From contig SCFE01000075.1 of NCBI GenBank assembly GCA_004352715.1, forward strand, positions 633,506 to 697,505: DNA of 64,000 nucleotides. The letters run 5' to 3'. Positions 12,501 through 23,210 of this stretch are shown here, one piece after another (position 1 is the first letter of the stretch; the number at the start of each line of letters is the position of its first letter). The position numbers and the translations under genes were made by a program. A model generated the notes under the pieces. It had not been told where the DNA came from and made no database searches. It saw only the letters and a program-made list of their open reading frames with translations. The DNA comes from Hofstenia miamia. Its lineage: Eukaryota; Xenacoelomorpha; Acoela.

Positions 12501-15500
12501 AGTGACACTCACAGCGGATTGACATGATTCTACATTTCTTTCCTGTCTAATGCTGATTGGTAATTTGTTCCAAAGTTTGCAAGAATTTGTGGTGAAAGAA
12601 TCGTTCCAACAATTGTTAGTTGGCAATATATTATTTATGCATTTATTCGCACGGTGATTATATTTTACAAATTGTTCATTTAGCAGTTTACGGCTGATTT
12701 TGATTTCCTTAAACATAAGCACCAGGTTGTTGTACTTTGTTATTGATCTTGGTGTAAGCATCTCTAATTTTTGTACTTTCGTACTAGCTTGCTGTCTGTT
12801 TATGCTAAACATAGTACAAATTGACCAGTTAAAGATCCTACTTATACGCAGTTGCTCAGCGACTTTTTAGGTTCGAGTCGAGTTACAAACAATTTAGACT
12901 AATTTCTATCCTTCAACGAAGCCATATATAACTTTGCTATAAATGTAGAAAAGAAATACAAAATGTTAAACTAAATGATAAAAATCAAGTCTGATGACTC
13001 ACAATTTGAGAAAAAAAGTGAAAGGTCGAAGGAATCTTTGACATTACAGGCAAAAAGTGAAGAAAAATAAATTCTATTCAAGCTAATATCGTGTTGGTTT
13101 CGAGTTCTCGAAATGTCGAGTTTAGTGTTTGAACCTCAACTCGAATTTCGAGTACTCGCAGGGCCCTAAGTTGTGTGCGTGTGAAATTATTCAATTGGTA
13201 ATTTGTGATATTGAATGAGTATAAATATTTAAAATCCCCACCAAAACTTCTACTTCAAATTTATGCATGTTTTGAATTTTATCTAAATAGTAAATATTTA
13301 GTAAAATGTGTTGATTGTATAACCTCATCATTTAGAATCCTCATTCTAAAGTAGCAGTTAAGAAGAGCTCCGCCTTTCATATACTTCGAAATGTTGTTGT
13401 CGTTGGGTGCTTTTTTGCTGGTTTTGCTACAGCGGGTTATCAGTTGGCAAAACGAGTGCTTTTCCCTTTTATCCAAGAGAAAAGAATTCATAAACGACGG
13501 TTGAACGCAATGGAAGCTCGCCTGGATACAATTTCATCTACTTTAGCTAGCATGGCTCCGCAGATTGCTAATAAAGATAGCATTGATAAAGTATTTTACT
13601 TTTCAGTTTTATACGTGGTGGTGGTTAATGATATCATTGATAAAGTGTTAAAAATTCGTATGCTTTGTGCAATAATTTAAGTCAAGCATCTTAACTCTAC
13701 ACGAAATTAAATAGCTTTAGAAATAATTACTAGGCAAGAGTTGCCTATTTTCCTAACTTAAAAAATCTCCTGTGACTGTCCTCGTTGCCGAAAAACTTGA
13801 TGTTTATTAATTTGTATTGTTTGCCTTTGCTGGCCTGGTAAATTGTATTATTATTATTTTTATTATTATTATTATTATTCTTGCATCTCACAGCTTCAAT
13901 CTGGTATTCCTCTCAGCTCGGGGAACTCAACAGTTCCCAGGGAGTCTGAGAGCTTTCCTCAGGACTCTAGCTGTTCCTAACAATGCTGACTTCGGTAGTA
14001 CTTTCCTTACTCTCCTCTTCTATTCTTTTCTTAACCTCGTCTTCATTTCCTCGTGATCTGTTCTATCTTTCTCTATCACACCTAAGTACTTGTACCCCTC
14101 TTTGACTTTCTCAATCTTATCCCCTCTGCTTGTCCTCAAACCCTCCCCATCCACACGCTAGCCTCTAGTCATTGTCACTGCTGCACAATTTCCTAATCCA
14201 AATTCAAACCCAGTATCTCTGCTTGCCTTCTCCAATGTCTCCACTTGCTTCTGCAACATCTTCCTTGAACTAGCATACATCTTCAGGTCGTCCATGTACC
14301 ATAGGTGACTCACTGCTCTACGATTCTTCTCCATTTTTACCCTATGCTTGTCTCCTTTAACTTTTCTGTGATAGAGATTAAGCTAACTACGAACAGTAGT
14401 GGTGCTAAGCTGTCTCCCTGGAATATGCCTCGCCTAAACCTCAGCCTATGCCCGTCTATTTTAGTCTGCCACTTTCTCATCTCTCTTCCTAGAAACTCAA
14501 CCCATTTTCGTGAAACTCCATTGGCCTTTTTGCTAAGTTTGTCTTCCTTCTTCTACAATTCTCCACTACTGCCTGGTCTATTAACAACTGATCTTTCCAT
14601 CCTCTCGTCTTTGTCCTACATCCCTTCTGCTCCTCTGGTATCAAGCTGTTCTGTTCTAAGTAACACCCCAGCCTACTTGAAATCACAGAAGTTTGCAATT
14701 TCCAAGTTGTTGGCAGACATATTATTGGCTTGAAGTTGCTTGCCTCACTGCCTTTCTTTGGGTCCTTCTGTATCAGAAATTTCCTTCACACTACCATCCA
14801 CTCTGGACACTCACTCATCACACACTCCTCCAATGCTACTGNTACAATTTCATCTACTTTAGCTAGCATGGCTCCGCAGATTGCTAATAAAGATAGCATT
14901 GATAAAGTATTTTACTTTTCAGTTTTATACGTGGTGGTGGTTAATGATATCATTGATAAAGTGTTAAAAATTCGTATGCTTTGTGCAATAATTTAAGTCA
15001 AGCATCTTAACTCTACACGAAATTAAATAGCTTTAGAAATAATTACTAGGCAAGAGTTGCCTATTTTCCTAACTTAAAAAATCTCCTGTGACTGTCCTCG
15101 TTGCCGAAAAACTTGATGTTTATTAATTTGTATTGTTTGCCTTTGCTGGCCTGGTAAATTGTATTATTATTATTTTTATTATTATTATTATTATTCTTGC
15201 ATCTCACAGCTTCAATCTGGTATTCCTCTCAGCTCGGGGAACTCAACAGTTCCCAGGGAGTCTGAGAGCTTTCCTCAGGACTCTAGCTGTTCCTAACAAT
15301 GCTGACTTCGGTAGTACTTTCCTTACTCTCCTCTTCTATTCTTTTCTTAACCTCGTCTTCATTTCCTCGTGATCTGTTCTATCTTTCTCTATCACACCTA
15401 AGTACTTGTACCCCTCTTTGACTTTCTCAATCTTATCCCCTCTGCTTGTCCTCAAACCCTCCCCATCCACACGCTAGCCTCTAGTCATTGTCACTGCTGC

Positions 15501-18500
15501 ACAATTTCCTAATCCAAATTCAAACCCAGTATCTCTGCTTGCCTTCTCCAATGTCTCCACTTGCTTCTGCAACATCTTCCTTGAACTAGCATACATCTTC
15601 AGGTCGTCCATGTACCATAGGTGACTCNCTGGCTTTCTTCATGTCGATGCCTACATTCTTCAGCACCTCCCATGCGCCTGCATACACTAACCTGTTTATT
15701 TCTGTTAGTCTTAACATCTATCCTTTCTAATACTTTGTTAACATTTGCTGTCTCTACTGCTAACTTGCTCCTCTTAATGCCTCTTGGTACTGGCAACCTA
15801 CTTCTGTCTTCTACTTCTTTCTTCATCCTTTCCTGTCTCTGTTTCTACAGCTGCAATTTCTGCTGTTTCTACCACTACTACATCTGTCACTTCATTTTCC
15901 TTTTGCTTCGTCTGTTCATCTTTTCTTATTCCCTTATTCTCTTATTCTCATCCAGTTTCAACTTTCTGACCTGACCTGCAAGCCTCTGCTCTGTAACTTC
16001 CAATCCTGTTTCTTCTTTTTTCCATTCTTCCAGTATTCTCTTCCTATAACCCTTTCATCTGGGCTGCTTCTTCTGTAACACTCTAATGCTATCCTGTTCT
16101 GCTCATCTGTGCACTTGTGTCGTTGTCCATTGGTCTGTGTGGATCCTATACTGCCATTTCTCGAGTCCACACTCNCCTTACTTACCCTGCACCTGTCCTG
16201 TACCGCCTTACTTGTCCTGATCTTCCCTATTTTTTGCCACTTTATTCTCAATTCTTCTCTCCCATGCTGGCTTTCTTCATGTCGATGCCTACATTCTTCA
16301 GCACCTCCCATGCGCCTGCATACACTAACCTGTTTATTTCTGTTAGTCTTAACATCTATCCTTTCTAATACTTTGTTAACATTTGCTGTCTCTACTGCTA
16401 ACTTGCTCCTCTTAATGCCTCTTGGTACTGGCAACCTACTTCTGTCTTCTACTTCTTTCTTCATCCTTTCCTGTCTCTGTTTCTACAGCTGCAATTTCTG
16501 CTGTTTCTACCACTACTACATCTGTCACTTCATTTTCCTTTTGCTTCGTCTGTTCATCTTTTCTTATTCCCTTATTCTCTTATTCTCATCCAGTTTCAAC
16601 TTTCTGACCTGACCTGCAAGCCTCTGCTCTGTAACTTCCAATCCTGTTTCTTCTTTTTTCCATTCTTCCAGTATTCTCTTCCTATAACCCTTTCATCTGG
16701 GCTGCTTCTTCTGTAACACTCTAATGCTATCCTGTTCTGCTCATCTGTGCACTTGTGTCGTTGTCCATTGGTCTGTGTGGATCCTATACTGCCATTTCTC
16801 GAGTCCACACTCCCGATTGTGGAGTCCGCCTGTTGACCGGAGGGCCTTTTCTTTTCGTTGCAATTCATTGAAGGTAGGGTCGGGGTCGGGCTCGAACCCG
16901 GGTCCTCGTGGTCCCAGTGTAGCCTTCTATCCCTTGGCCACTAGGACCCATTATTATTATTATTATTATTATTATCATTATTATTATTTTGATTATTATT
17001 ATTATTATTATTACTAAAAAGAACGGTTGCTAAATAGACAATTGAAAATCTACTAAATTTTTGAAATACCCATTAAATATGATATAACAGAATATGCATT
17101 TTTGTAATTTGTATATATAGGCTTTGCATTACTCATTTTACGCTTGCTGCAATAATTTTTCTATGTAATTTAAACCATGACTCGTAAATTTTGATAATTC
17201 TGGTTACGCTCCTGCATAAAACCATACATATAATGTTTTTCCAAGTTTTTAATTAGATGAAAAAAATAATTTTCAACCATGTTTTTTCCATTGTACATTT
17301 TCTATTTAATATTCTTTAGAGTGCATTTAATTAAAAATAGTATTTTTGCGCAAATGAAATACTCTTAGTGTGTAAAGGGAGAATTATTACTTTTAAATTG
17401 ACTTTCTTTACTTAACTTTAAACTGTGCTTGCATTTTGAAATAAGTAATTGAGTTTTTCTATTTAACTAAAACAATTGTTCTTCAGAGTGATATAAATAG
17501 ATTTTGTTTCAAGTTTTACATTGATTACGGGCACGGACACTAAAGTACGGGCATCCGGCATATATATACGGGCAACGGGCTTAGCTAACGGGCACCTTCG
17601 TTAATAAAAAAATATGCTTAAAAATGAATTAAATCGCTAGTTCAAGTTGCTAGAACTCATTGTAAAAATCCTGCTCGTCTTGATTCAGTTCAAATTTTTC
17701 AAAATCAGGGAACTGATAACAGTGGTTGTATCTAATGTATTAATAATCTATCTACAATATCGTCACTCAAACTAGCCCTCATGGGCGTGTGTATGAGGTT
17801 ATGTGCACTGAAACATCTTTCAACTGCGACTTCACTGGTTGCAATTTTTTTGAGTTTAAATTAAAAAAACACTGTTCAACATAATTATTCAAATCTTAAT
17901 GGACATTTATTTTTATTTTACGGGCCCAAAACGGCTTACAGGCGCACAGGCATGCGTACGGGCTACGGGCCACACCCTACATTATAATGTATTCATATTC
18001 AATGTACATAGTTTACAATTAGGGTATTGTTGTACTTTAGTAAGGTGCAATTATCGTTGTATAGTTATAAAAAAATATAAATTATTGAAGCAAATGTTAA
18101 AAATATTTTATTTTAAGAATTTTACTTCGTGAAGTTAATATGCTAATTCGCACGAAAGTGCTTCTACGTTGGCAAAGAAGAATTAATTGATATAGTTTAA
18201 GCCATTTTCCATGAACAGTTCAGAGCTTTTGTGGAGCAGATGCTTCAAGTTATAACCATCCTCTTTATGCAAAAGTCACAACCTGCAGGTCCCAGGGAAA
18301 TACGAGACAAGATTATACCATACCTAGAATGAAAACTAACAGATATAGAAGTTCAGCTGTTACCATGACAATCAAACATCTTACGGATGGGTCTGTTTCA
18401 AATTTTATCCAACCTCGATAACTTTCATTGTTTCTGCCTCGTTCCTTTTTACATAAATTTTGATTTTGTAAGGGAACTAAAACAAATATAAGATATCATA

Positions 18501-19058
18501 TATAATAGTAATGTCAATGATTACCTCTAACAAAGTAGTTTTTATATTGGGAATCCCTCATGGAAGACTTTAAATCTTTAAAAATTTCAATTAGCAATAA
18601 ACTCTTAAAACTGAATTCCATTTTGGGTGACGTTTTGATCCATTAAATGCGACTCTTAATCCACACAAATCTGGTTATGCTAGCTTTCCTGAAAATAGCT
18701 TAAGACTAGATATATCCAATAAATTTATTTTTCCAATCGGCATGACAAAATCTCAAAACATTTGATGATTTTCCGAAGTGAAATGGGAATTGGCAATACT
18801 AACAAAACTAATTAAATTTCTTAAAATATTTTCATATTTACTTTCTAATAGTTTTTCAAATAATAGTTCTCAATGGGTGCATTAACATCCCAATACACTT
18901 GTATTTGTATTCAACTACTGTGTTTAGAAGTTGGATGAACTAAAAAAAGAAATTGATTGTTTAAAAACTATAATTGTCAGTCATCAACAATTTACTTCTC
19001 CTCCCAAAGTTGGAATTCCCTCATGGCAACAAACATCTGACTCTTTCACATCAAATGG
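3532..19058 (+). CDS. PEX14: Peroxisomal membrane protein PEX14, spliced, 3' end uncertain
   Basis: Exons 3532-3679, 3773-3957, 13336-13590 and 18928-19058 have GT..AG borders and matching phases (1, 0, 0, then 2). The joined protein is about 240 residues. PEX14 is the docking subunit of the peroxisomal import channel; its N-terminal domain binds PEX5 and PEX19. Exon 2 carries that domain (residues about 55-100: RHDIIAVGAKFL, then KGLSEQEISDAFALA). Exon 3 has a hydrophobic segment (VVVVGCFFAGFATAGYQLA, about residues 131-149) and the following coiled-coil start. Exon 4 continues with KLDELKKEIDCLKT and the family motif PPKVGIPSWQ. A short exon in the 9.4-kb intron 2 could have been missed. 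The acidic C-terminal tail is not firmly located; see 23953-23986. The start is the first ATG and opens an Asp/Glu/Ser-rich leader. Confidence 0.9.
3983..4004. repeat. (TA)n microsatellite
   Basis: A short pure TA tract just after the exon 2 donor site of PEX14. Confidence 0.9.
4552..6600 (-). mobile_element. piggyBac element, left end recognisable
   Basis: A TTAA at 4552-4555 is followed by TCCTCCTGCTGTGCGGTCAG, which looks like a piggyBac terminal repeat (TTAA target, pyrimidine-rich start). The transposase relic fills 4766 to about 6466 on the minus strand. I could not find the matching right end; the sequence near 6600 passes into a 21-bp minisatellite, so that end is probably lost. The insertion is inside PEX14 intron 2. 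Confidence 0.75.
4766..6466 (-). pseudogene. piggyBac transposase (DDE_Tnp_1_7), frameshifted
   Basis: Read on the minus strand the segments come in family order: an acidic N-terminus (about 6460-6250), DGTKWFKSPP, an all-alpha part with FVTDNMLEKIVKWTN, then LKAFIGCLLFIG, MRFIRFDNKD, the catalytic core with NVTVDEQLVRFRG and KYGLKIWILSDS, CDNFFTS, NKSKDAVDTVDQ and TRRWP, and a C-terminal cysteine-rich domain (CKCESYK, ACPYCKRFVCKEH). The three catalytic aspartates are visible. Frame changes near 6055, 5975 and 5520 break it, and no start codon lies in frame at the acidic end (a TGA precedes it). It is a recently dead copy, unless the shifts are sequencing errors. Confidence 0.88.
6636..6761. 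repeat. 21-bp minisatellite, six units
   Basis: Six head-to-tail 21-bp units, starting at 6636, 6657, 6678, 6699, 6720 and 6741, have the core TGAATTTCGGA. Units 2 and 3 share GCCAATG, units 4 and 5 share GACATTG, so higher-order pairing is visible. Because 21 is a multiple of three, both strands stay open across it (for example repeated EFRKC on the plus strand), which gives spurious ORFs. Confidence 0.9.
7763..8053. mobile_element. TIR element with internal 57-bp tandem repeats
   Basis: The left end AAAGGCGCGTTTACAT is inverted at the right end as GTGTAAACGGGGCTTT (14 of 16 complementary positions). Inside, two complete 57-bp units (7886-7942, 7943-7999) and a partial third (8000-8050) each carry GATGTAAACGCGACCATG or a variant. 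The unit contains the inner part of the terminal repeat itself. No transposase is present and no convincing target duplication was found. Coding reads through it are by-products of the 57-bp period. Confidence 0.6.
8300..10309. other. AT-rich PEX14 intron, no gene seen
   Basis: I find no exon, transposase or tandem array. Near 8449-8463 CCTAAAACCGCGCCTG looks like the end of a small terminal-inverted-repeat element, but I could not pair it locally. Confidence 0.5.
10310..10989. mobile_element. hAT-type non-autonomous element with perfect 8-bp TSD
   Basis: The octamer TAGATAGC occurs at 10302-10309 and again at 10990-10997, directly flanking a 680-bp block. The ends (GTAGGGTAGGGCCC on the left; CTGGAGTAGAGCTC reading inward from the right) are imperfect inverted repeats, 10 of 14 matching. 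Both subterminal zones are rich in GCCCGTA/ACGGGC words and the middle is AT-rich. Eight-bp duplications and such ends are typical of hAT elements. No transposase fragment is seen inside. Confidence 0.7.
11230..11863 (-). mobile_element. LINE 3' end fragment (tentative)
   Basis: On the minus strand the sequence ends with AATAAAGCTATTGAGGCCTG near 11235-11255, a 3' end typical of CR1-like LINEs, preceded by a non-coding stretch and an open frame at 11863-11564 whose composition (FFPRLIFLLRLRN, NPVEHNFKYNC) resembles a degenerate LINE C-terminus. No reverse transcriptase motif survives. Confidence 0.35.
12453..12812 (-). pseudogene. LINE ORF2 C-terminal fragment
   Basis: About 119 codons on the minus strand match, with few gaps, the C-terminal LINE segment that the pogo element interrupts at 48712-51535. 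Shared pieces include KLLNEQ, ANKCI and CKLWN-LPISIRQE. Motifs of the form LWN-LP-SIRQ mark the end of non-LTR reverse transcriptase proteins of the CR1/Jockey type. There is no reverse transcriptase core here; the copy is 5'-truncated. Confidence 0.7.
13527..14311. repeat. First copy of a 785-bp assembly duplication
   Basis: This interval reappears base for base at 14843-15627, which is bounded by single Ns at 14842 and 15628. It includes the end of PEX14 exon 3 (13527-13590) and the 3' part of an R2-like LINE. Confidence 0.9.
14843..15627. repeat. Redundant copy of 13527-14311 (probable misassembly)
   Basis: Offset is 1316 bp. The copy carries a duplicate of the last 64 bases of PEX14 exon 3 at 14843-14906 with its donor site; this should not be annotated as a second exon. 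Confidence 0.9.
15629..16174. repeat. Redundant copy of 16267-16812 (probable misassembly)
   Basis: Offset 638 bp; bounded by Ns at 15628 and 16175. Both copies encode the same N-terminal part of the LINE protein (minus strand), so only one should be counted. Confidence 0.9.
16870..16950 (-). other. tRNA-like module with Pol III A and B boxes
   Basis: The minus strand reads GGGTCCTAGTGGCCAAGGGA, resembling a tRNA 5' end and A box, and about 40 nt later GGTTCGAGCCC (complement of 16888-16898), a near-consensus B box. The acceptor stem does not pair well, so this is a tRNA pseudogene or a tRNA-derived SINE head, not a functional tRNA. It directly precedes the LINE start codon at 16868 and follows an (AAT)n tract. 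Confidence 0.55.
16949..17015. repeat. (TTA)n microsatellite
   Basis: TTA units with two interruptions (CATTATTATTATTTTGATTA). It may be the 3' tail of another retroelement on the minus strand. Confidence 0.9.
17525..17987 (-). pseudogene. hAT transposase C-terminal dimerisation relic
   Basis: Reading minus from about 17890 gives SEVAVERCFSAHNLIHTPMR then ASLSDDIVDRLL, the hallmark of the hAT C-terminal dimerisation domain (S-x-x-VER-FS, L-SD-IV). Stops follow. The right edge GGGCTACGGGCCACACCCTA resembles the end of the 680-bp element at 10310 (TAGGGT-GGCCC-GT), so this may be the partly coding relative of that non-autonomous family. Confidence 0.7.
18236..18420 (+). pseudogene. LINE C-terminal fragment (tentative)
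   Basis: A plus-strand frame with NTRQDYTIPRMKTNRYRSSA and then TDGSVSNF resembles the terminal segment of CR1/L2 type LINE proteins (TR-x(n)-P-x-x-KTN-Y-x-S). It is short, without reverse transcriptase motifs, inside PEX14 intron 3. Confidence 0.4.
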
Positions 19059-19507
19059 GTAAGTATCATTGTGCTTTTACCTCTCACATTTGTGTATTCT
19101 ATCAAATGTACTAATGACAGTCGGTAATTTCTTCTTTGTTGTTAGTAACTTTTAGCATGTTTAGTAATTAATAATTTTTGTTAAATTTTTGGAATGATTT
19201 GTGATATAAGTTTTCACTCTTCTTGTAATTATTCATGGTTTAATTTCGTGTTTCTGAACAACATCATCGTATTGTTAACCTATTGGTATGGACGTTATTA
19301 ACAGTTAATAACGCTAATTTCTGATGAAGACAAGTATGGCTATCAAAACATTCTTTATTCACTCTTTAATGCATGCAAACAGAACCTAGTTTACCAACCT
19401 TTTTAGAGTTTAATCTATTTCACAAGGGTCGGAATGAACAAAACCTATTGTTGAAAATGATCTTCATAATCTAACTGTACTCAGGATGAGAAATTTTTAA
19501 AAAAGCC

Positions 19508-22500
19508 TAATAATAATAATAATGAATGACTTTATTTAGCCACTAGAGGCAAACGCTGCAAAATATAAAAACAAGTCAAGTTTAAAAACAGCAAGGACAG
19601 TCACATGAGATAAAGTAGGAGCATTTGGAAGAGTAGGTGAAGTTGGAGAAGAGCTCACAAAGTGTAAAGACATTAAAGATTTCTTGAAGCTCGGTGGCGG
19701 AGAAAAGAAATCAATGGCTGCTGAAGGGTTGAGAGTCAAGATGCAATTAGCAACAATACAGGCACGATTGAAAAAAGAGTAAAGAGTGTGATGTTTCTTG
19801 GGACGACGAATGGAGAAAGTGACAACATCATCAGAGCGAGTGGAGTGGGAATTAGAGAACTTAATGAAATCAAAAGAATCAAGGTCCAATTTTCGAGTGA
19901 GCAAAGGATTGAACAGAAGGAGATCATAGGCACGGAAATAGTAACAGCGGGAGCTTTCTATAGAGTGGAACAAGGAATAAGAAGGCCACCAACAGGAAGA
20001 AGTGTAAAGAAGAATGATGTGAGGAATGAACTTGAACAAAGAAATTTTCACAGCAGCCGTGGAATTGAAGGGAACATTTTCGAAGAGGGCAAAGAGTGAG
20101 GAATTAGCCTTGCGGAGGCGCAAGGACACATGAACAAACCAATTTCAGTTTGCAGCAAGTTGAACTCCAAGATGAGTATGGTGAGGAGAAAAGTTCACTG
20201 GGAAAGGCAGATCAGAAGGGGGATATACAGAAAAGGAAATACCGCATGTCTTGGTTGGGCTAAAATCAAGATGGTTAACAGAAGACCAAATAGCCAAAAG
20301 CTCAAGATTGGAGGTAATATTGGAGGCAAAAGAACTACCAAAGTTGAAAATCGCAGTGTCATCAATGTACAGTAGACGGGATGAGTTGAGGACAGATTGA
20401 GGGAGGTCATTGATAGCTACAAAGAAGAAAAGAATAGCAAACACCGAACCTTGAGGAGCACCATTATAGACAAGAGCAGAGGAAGAAATAGATGAGTTGA
20501 TTTTGACACACTGACGACGATTGGACAGGTAAGACTAAAAGAGTTCGATGAAATCAGCAATAAATAAACTTAATTTGTCAAGAAGGATAGAATGAGGGAG
20601 CTGATCAAAAGCTTTAGAAATGTCAAGAAAGATAATGCAACCAGGATCATTACGAGCAGAGTCTAAATAGTAGTTTTCAATCAAAGTGAGCAAGTTAGTG
20701 ATGGTAGAACGACCTGGAAGGTTACCATGCTGAGAAGAGTTGAGATGACGAATTTTAGGGAACATGTAACAAAAGAAAAGGCGCTCAAAGATGATTGACA
20801 GCCAAGAAAGTATCGCTATTGGACAATAAGAAGTGACTTGCGGGGATGGAAGCTGATTGGATTTGAACAGCAGAGAGATTCAAGATGTTTTCCTGCAAGG
20901 ATGGGACGCTGTCAGGATAGCAATGATCAGACAAATTGCAGGATTTAAGCATGAGGCAAATATCATGGGTGTTGAAGACGATGTCACATAGGTTAATCAG
21001 CAGGGATGTAGCAAGTGGACCAGGACAGAGAGAGACAATCAGTTTTCTCCTGATCCATGTTACCAGAAAGATGGTTCCATTTAAAGCTGGGGAGGTCAGG
21101 TTTAGAATGAAGAAAACGTGAGAAAGAATAAGTCTTGAAGAGATCCATATGAGAAGCTGGACAGCAGAGAGATTTTGTCGAGTTCTTTGAAGTTGATGAC
21201 ATATTCTGTGAGAGAAGATAGTTTCAAGGAATCGAAAGGACCAAAACGGCATTTGAAAGATTCAAGTTTATTCAAAGAGTGTACATTAAGGGATGAAAAA
21301 TAGAAAGGGAGAGAAATACGCTTTTTCTGATGACGCCGAACAAAGGATGAAATTGGTGAAGGAAGGTGTACCAGTCATCAGCAGAGAAAGAGTCATTAAA
21401 ATGGAGAATGAAGAAGAGAGAGCAGTGTTTAGAGATGCAAAGAGCATATTGAGTAGCAGCTGGACAAGCAGATGGGGTAATAGATTTAACAGACAGGTTG
21501 AATCAAACAAATGAGTGATTTGACTGTTTAACCGGAACAGTGACCACAGAGGTGTCAATAATGCAATCAGGGTGAGAGCACAAAACCAAGTCAAGGGGGA
21601 GGAGCTGAAAGTAGGCGAAAATACAAGTTGTTCAAGAGAGTTAGAAGAAAAAAGATCCAGCACAGTGGATTCATAAGCGTCATTAGTCAAGTGCATTCCA
21701 GCAAATATTAGGAAGGTTGAAGTCAGTGATAGACTGATCATGAAAGTTCTCAAGCATGAATGAAAATTCAGCAACAGAAATCAAAGGAAAAAGACTCAAA
21801 GGAGAGGGGGTGATGTGAGGCAATGAGAACACCACTATGACGACCATTAGAGCGATGCATGCGGGAGAGAACTTTAAATGTGGACTTAGGAAAGACAACA
21901 CTATCAGCAACAGAAGGATTCAGTAGTGAAAATGAAGTCAACAGGAGACTGCAAGAAGAAGTTGTAAAAACTGAGATTACGGTTTAATGAGACAAGATTG
22001 AGTGAGCATTGGCGAGCAAAAAAGAGAAACTAAAGATGTGATGAGAAGTGAGTTTCAAGCTAGAATGTGCAGGTAGTCAATCACGACAAGAAGCAGCATA
22101 ACAGCAGAGATGAAGGTCAAAAGATTTGCACTCGGCATCAGAGAGGTGATAGTATTGGATCAAGAGGCCATCTGACCACACTTCAGGATCCATGAGAACA
22201 GGATGAGACCCTTGATTACAGACAATATGGAATGAAGTGAATGGAGAATCCATACATGGTGGAATGGGAAGGACGTCAGAGAGGTGATCAGCAACATCAG
22301 AAGCAGAAACAGAGTTAGCAAAACGGGCAATATAGATGTCAGCTTTATGAGGAGGACGGGGAAGAGAACTAAATGAAACAGCAGGCAGTTGACAGGAAGA
22401 AGTAGTACCAATGATGTGACGAGGGCGATGATTGTGGTGAGTAGGCGTTGGAACAGACTGTTCAGTTGCAGGTGGCAGCACATGAGAGGGAGCAACAGCA

Positions 22501-22600
22501 GGAGCAGAACCTGGGTCAGGATTATTATTCCATACATCAACGGCATTCCCAACACTTACAAAGCTCGACTTCAAAACATTGAGAGCGCCAGATAATGGCT
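19508..22600 (-). mobile_element. CR1-like LINE, nearly full length, degenerate
   Basis: Minus-strand segments follow LINE order: an ORF1-like protein at 22574-22077 (DIYIARFANSVSASDVADHL, VLMDPEVWSDGLLIQYY); endonuclease at 21910-21540 (ITDFNLPNICWN, LFSSNSLEQLV); reverse transcriptase at 20765-20150 (QHGNLPGRSTITNLL, IIFLDISKAFDQLPHS, LYIDDTAIF); and the C-terminal region to 19536. AATAAA and an (ATT)n tail end it at 19508-19545. Many frameshifts and stops make it inactive. It lies antisense in the PEX14 intron following exon 4 and could contribute an ectopic polyadenylation signal only on the opposite strand. Confidence 0.85.
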
Positions 22601-22853
22601 TCAGACATCAATATTCTGGAAGAGGTTCAGATTTTATATGTTTGGCCCAACTCTTTTTGCTTGAGATATAGCAAAATAACAGGATTTTTCTGAATAATGG
22701 ATTTTAATTTGACACACAATTCCTTTTAAACTGGAAAGACTGGACAACAGTGATCCAACGCACTTTGGATGGCATTGGTGTGGTGGTTTTAGTACTTCCA
22801 TTTCTTCCAGCCAGAATTTTTGAATATGATAATTCTAGAAAAAATTAGCGACT

Positions 22854-23210
22854 TCAGTGACTTATTTCATGAAAGTTTGCTGTGCTAAGTCTTTTTTCCG
22901 AAGGGTTCAGTTGGTGCTCACCACAACAGTATTCAATTATTTGTTTCTGATTTGCTGCAATCTTTCCCATTTTGTCCATGTTCTTAACATTTTCGGTGAT
23001 CACAGCGATAATGATAACACCATGTTTCTCTTCAGCCTTGTTGATATACTTAAATGTCCAAGTACTCGCTGGTGTGACACCTCCCAGAGATGTGCGTCGT
23101 TCTGACATTGTACACTTTTCATGTTGAATCAAAACCGCAATAATCGGGTAATTGCACGTGTTTGACCATCCATCAATACACAGAGACACTACTTTTCCTT
23201 TACATTTCAC
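22854..23210 (-). pseudogene. hAT-like transposase fragment (DUF659-type)
   Basis: About 118 codons on the minus strand contain KVVSLCIDGWSN and, later, IIIAVITENVKNMDKM. The D-GWSN and VTDNA-N-like boxes in this spacing are typical of the first half of the hAT RNase H-like core (DUF659 region). Neither the zinc finger nor the dimerisation domain is next to it. Confidence 0.65.

Larger units (their letters stand above)
13848..16868 (-). mobile_element. R2-like non-LTR retrotransposon, fragmented by misassembly
   Basis: On the minus strand an ORF starts at 16868 with a domain containing KCTDEQNRIALECYRRSSPD, then a Lys/Arg-rich region, then reverse transcriptase pieces: CLPTTWKL, IPEEQKGCR and KDQLLIDQAV (14700-14530), GIFQGDSLAPLLF (near 14425) and the catalytic box LWYMDDLKMYAS (near 14300). 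The C-terminus ends near 13885 and is followed by an (AAT)n tail at 13848-13880. This layout fits R2-superfamily-like LINEs common in invertebrates. Several frames are broken, and segments 14843-15627 and 15629-16174 are redundant copies. It lies in PEX14 intron 3, antisense to the gene. Confidence 0.8.

Noticed and set aside
14730-14996. Second PEX14 coiled-coil exon
   Set aside because: Exact copy of 13527-13590 after a single N; an assembly duplication.
16870-16950. A functional tRNA gene
   Set aside because: A and B boxes are present but the acceptor stem does not pair and no clear anticodon arm can be drawn.
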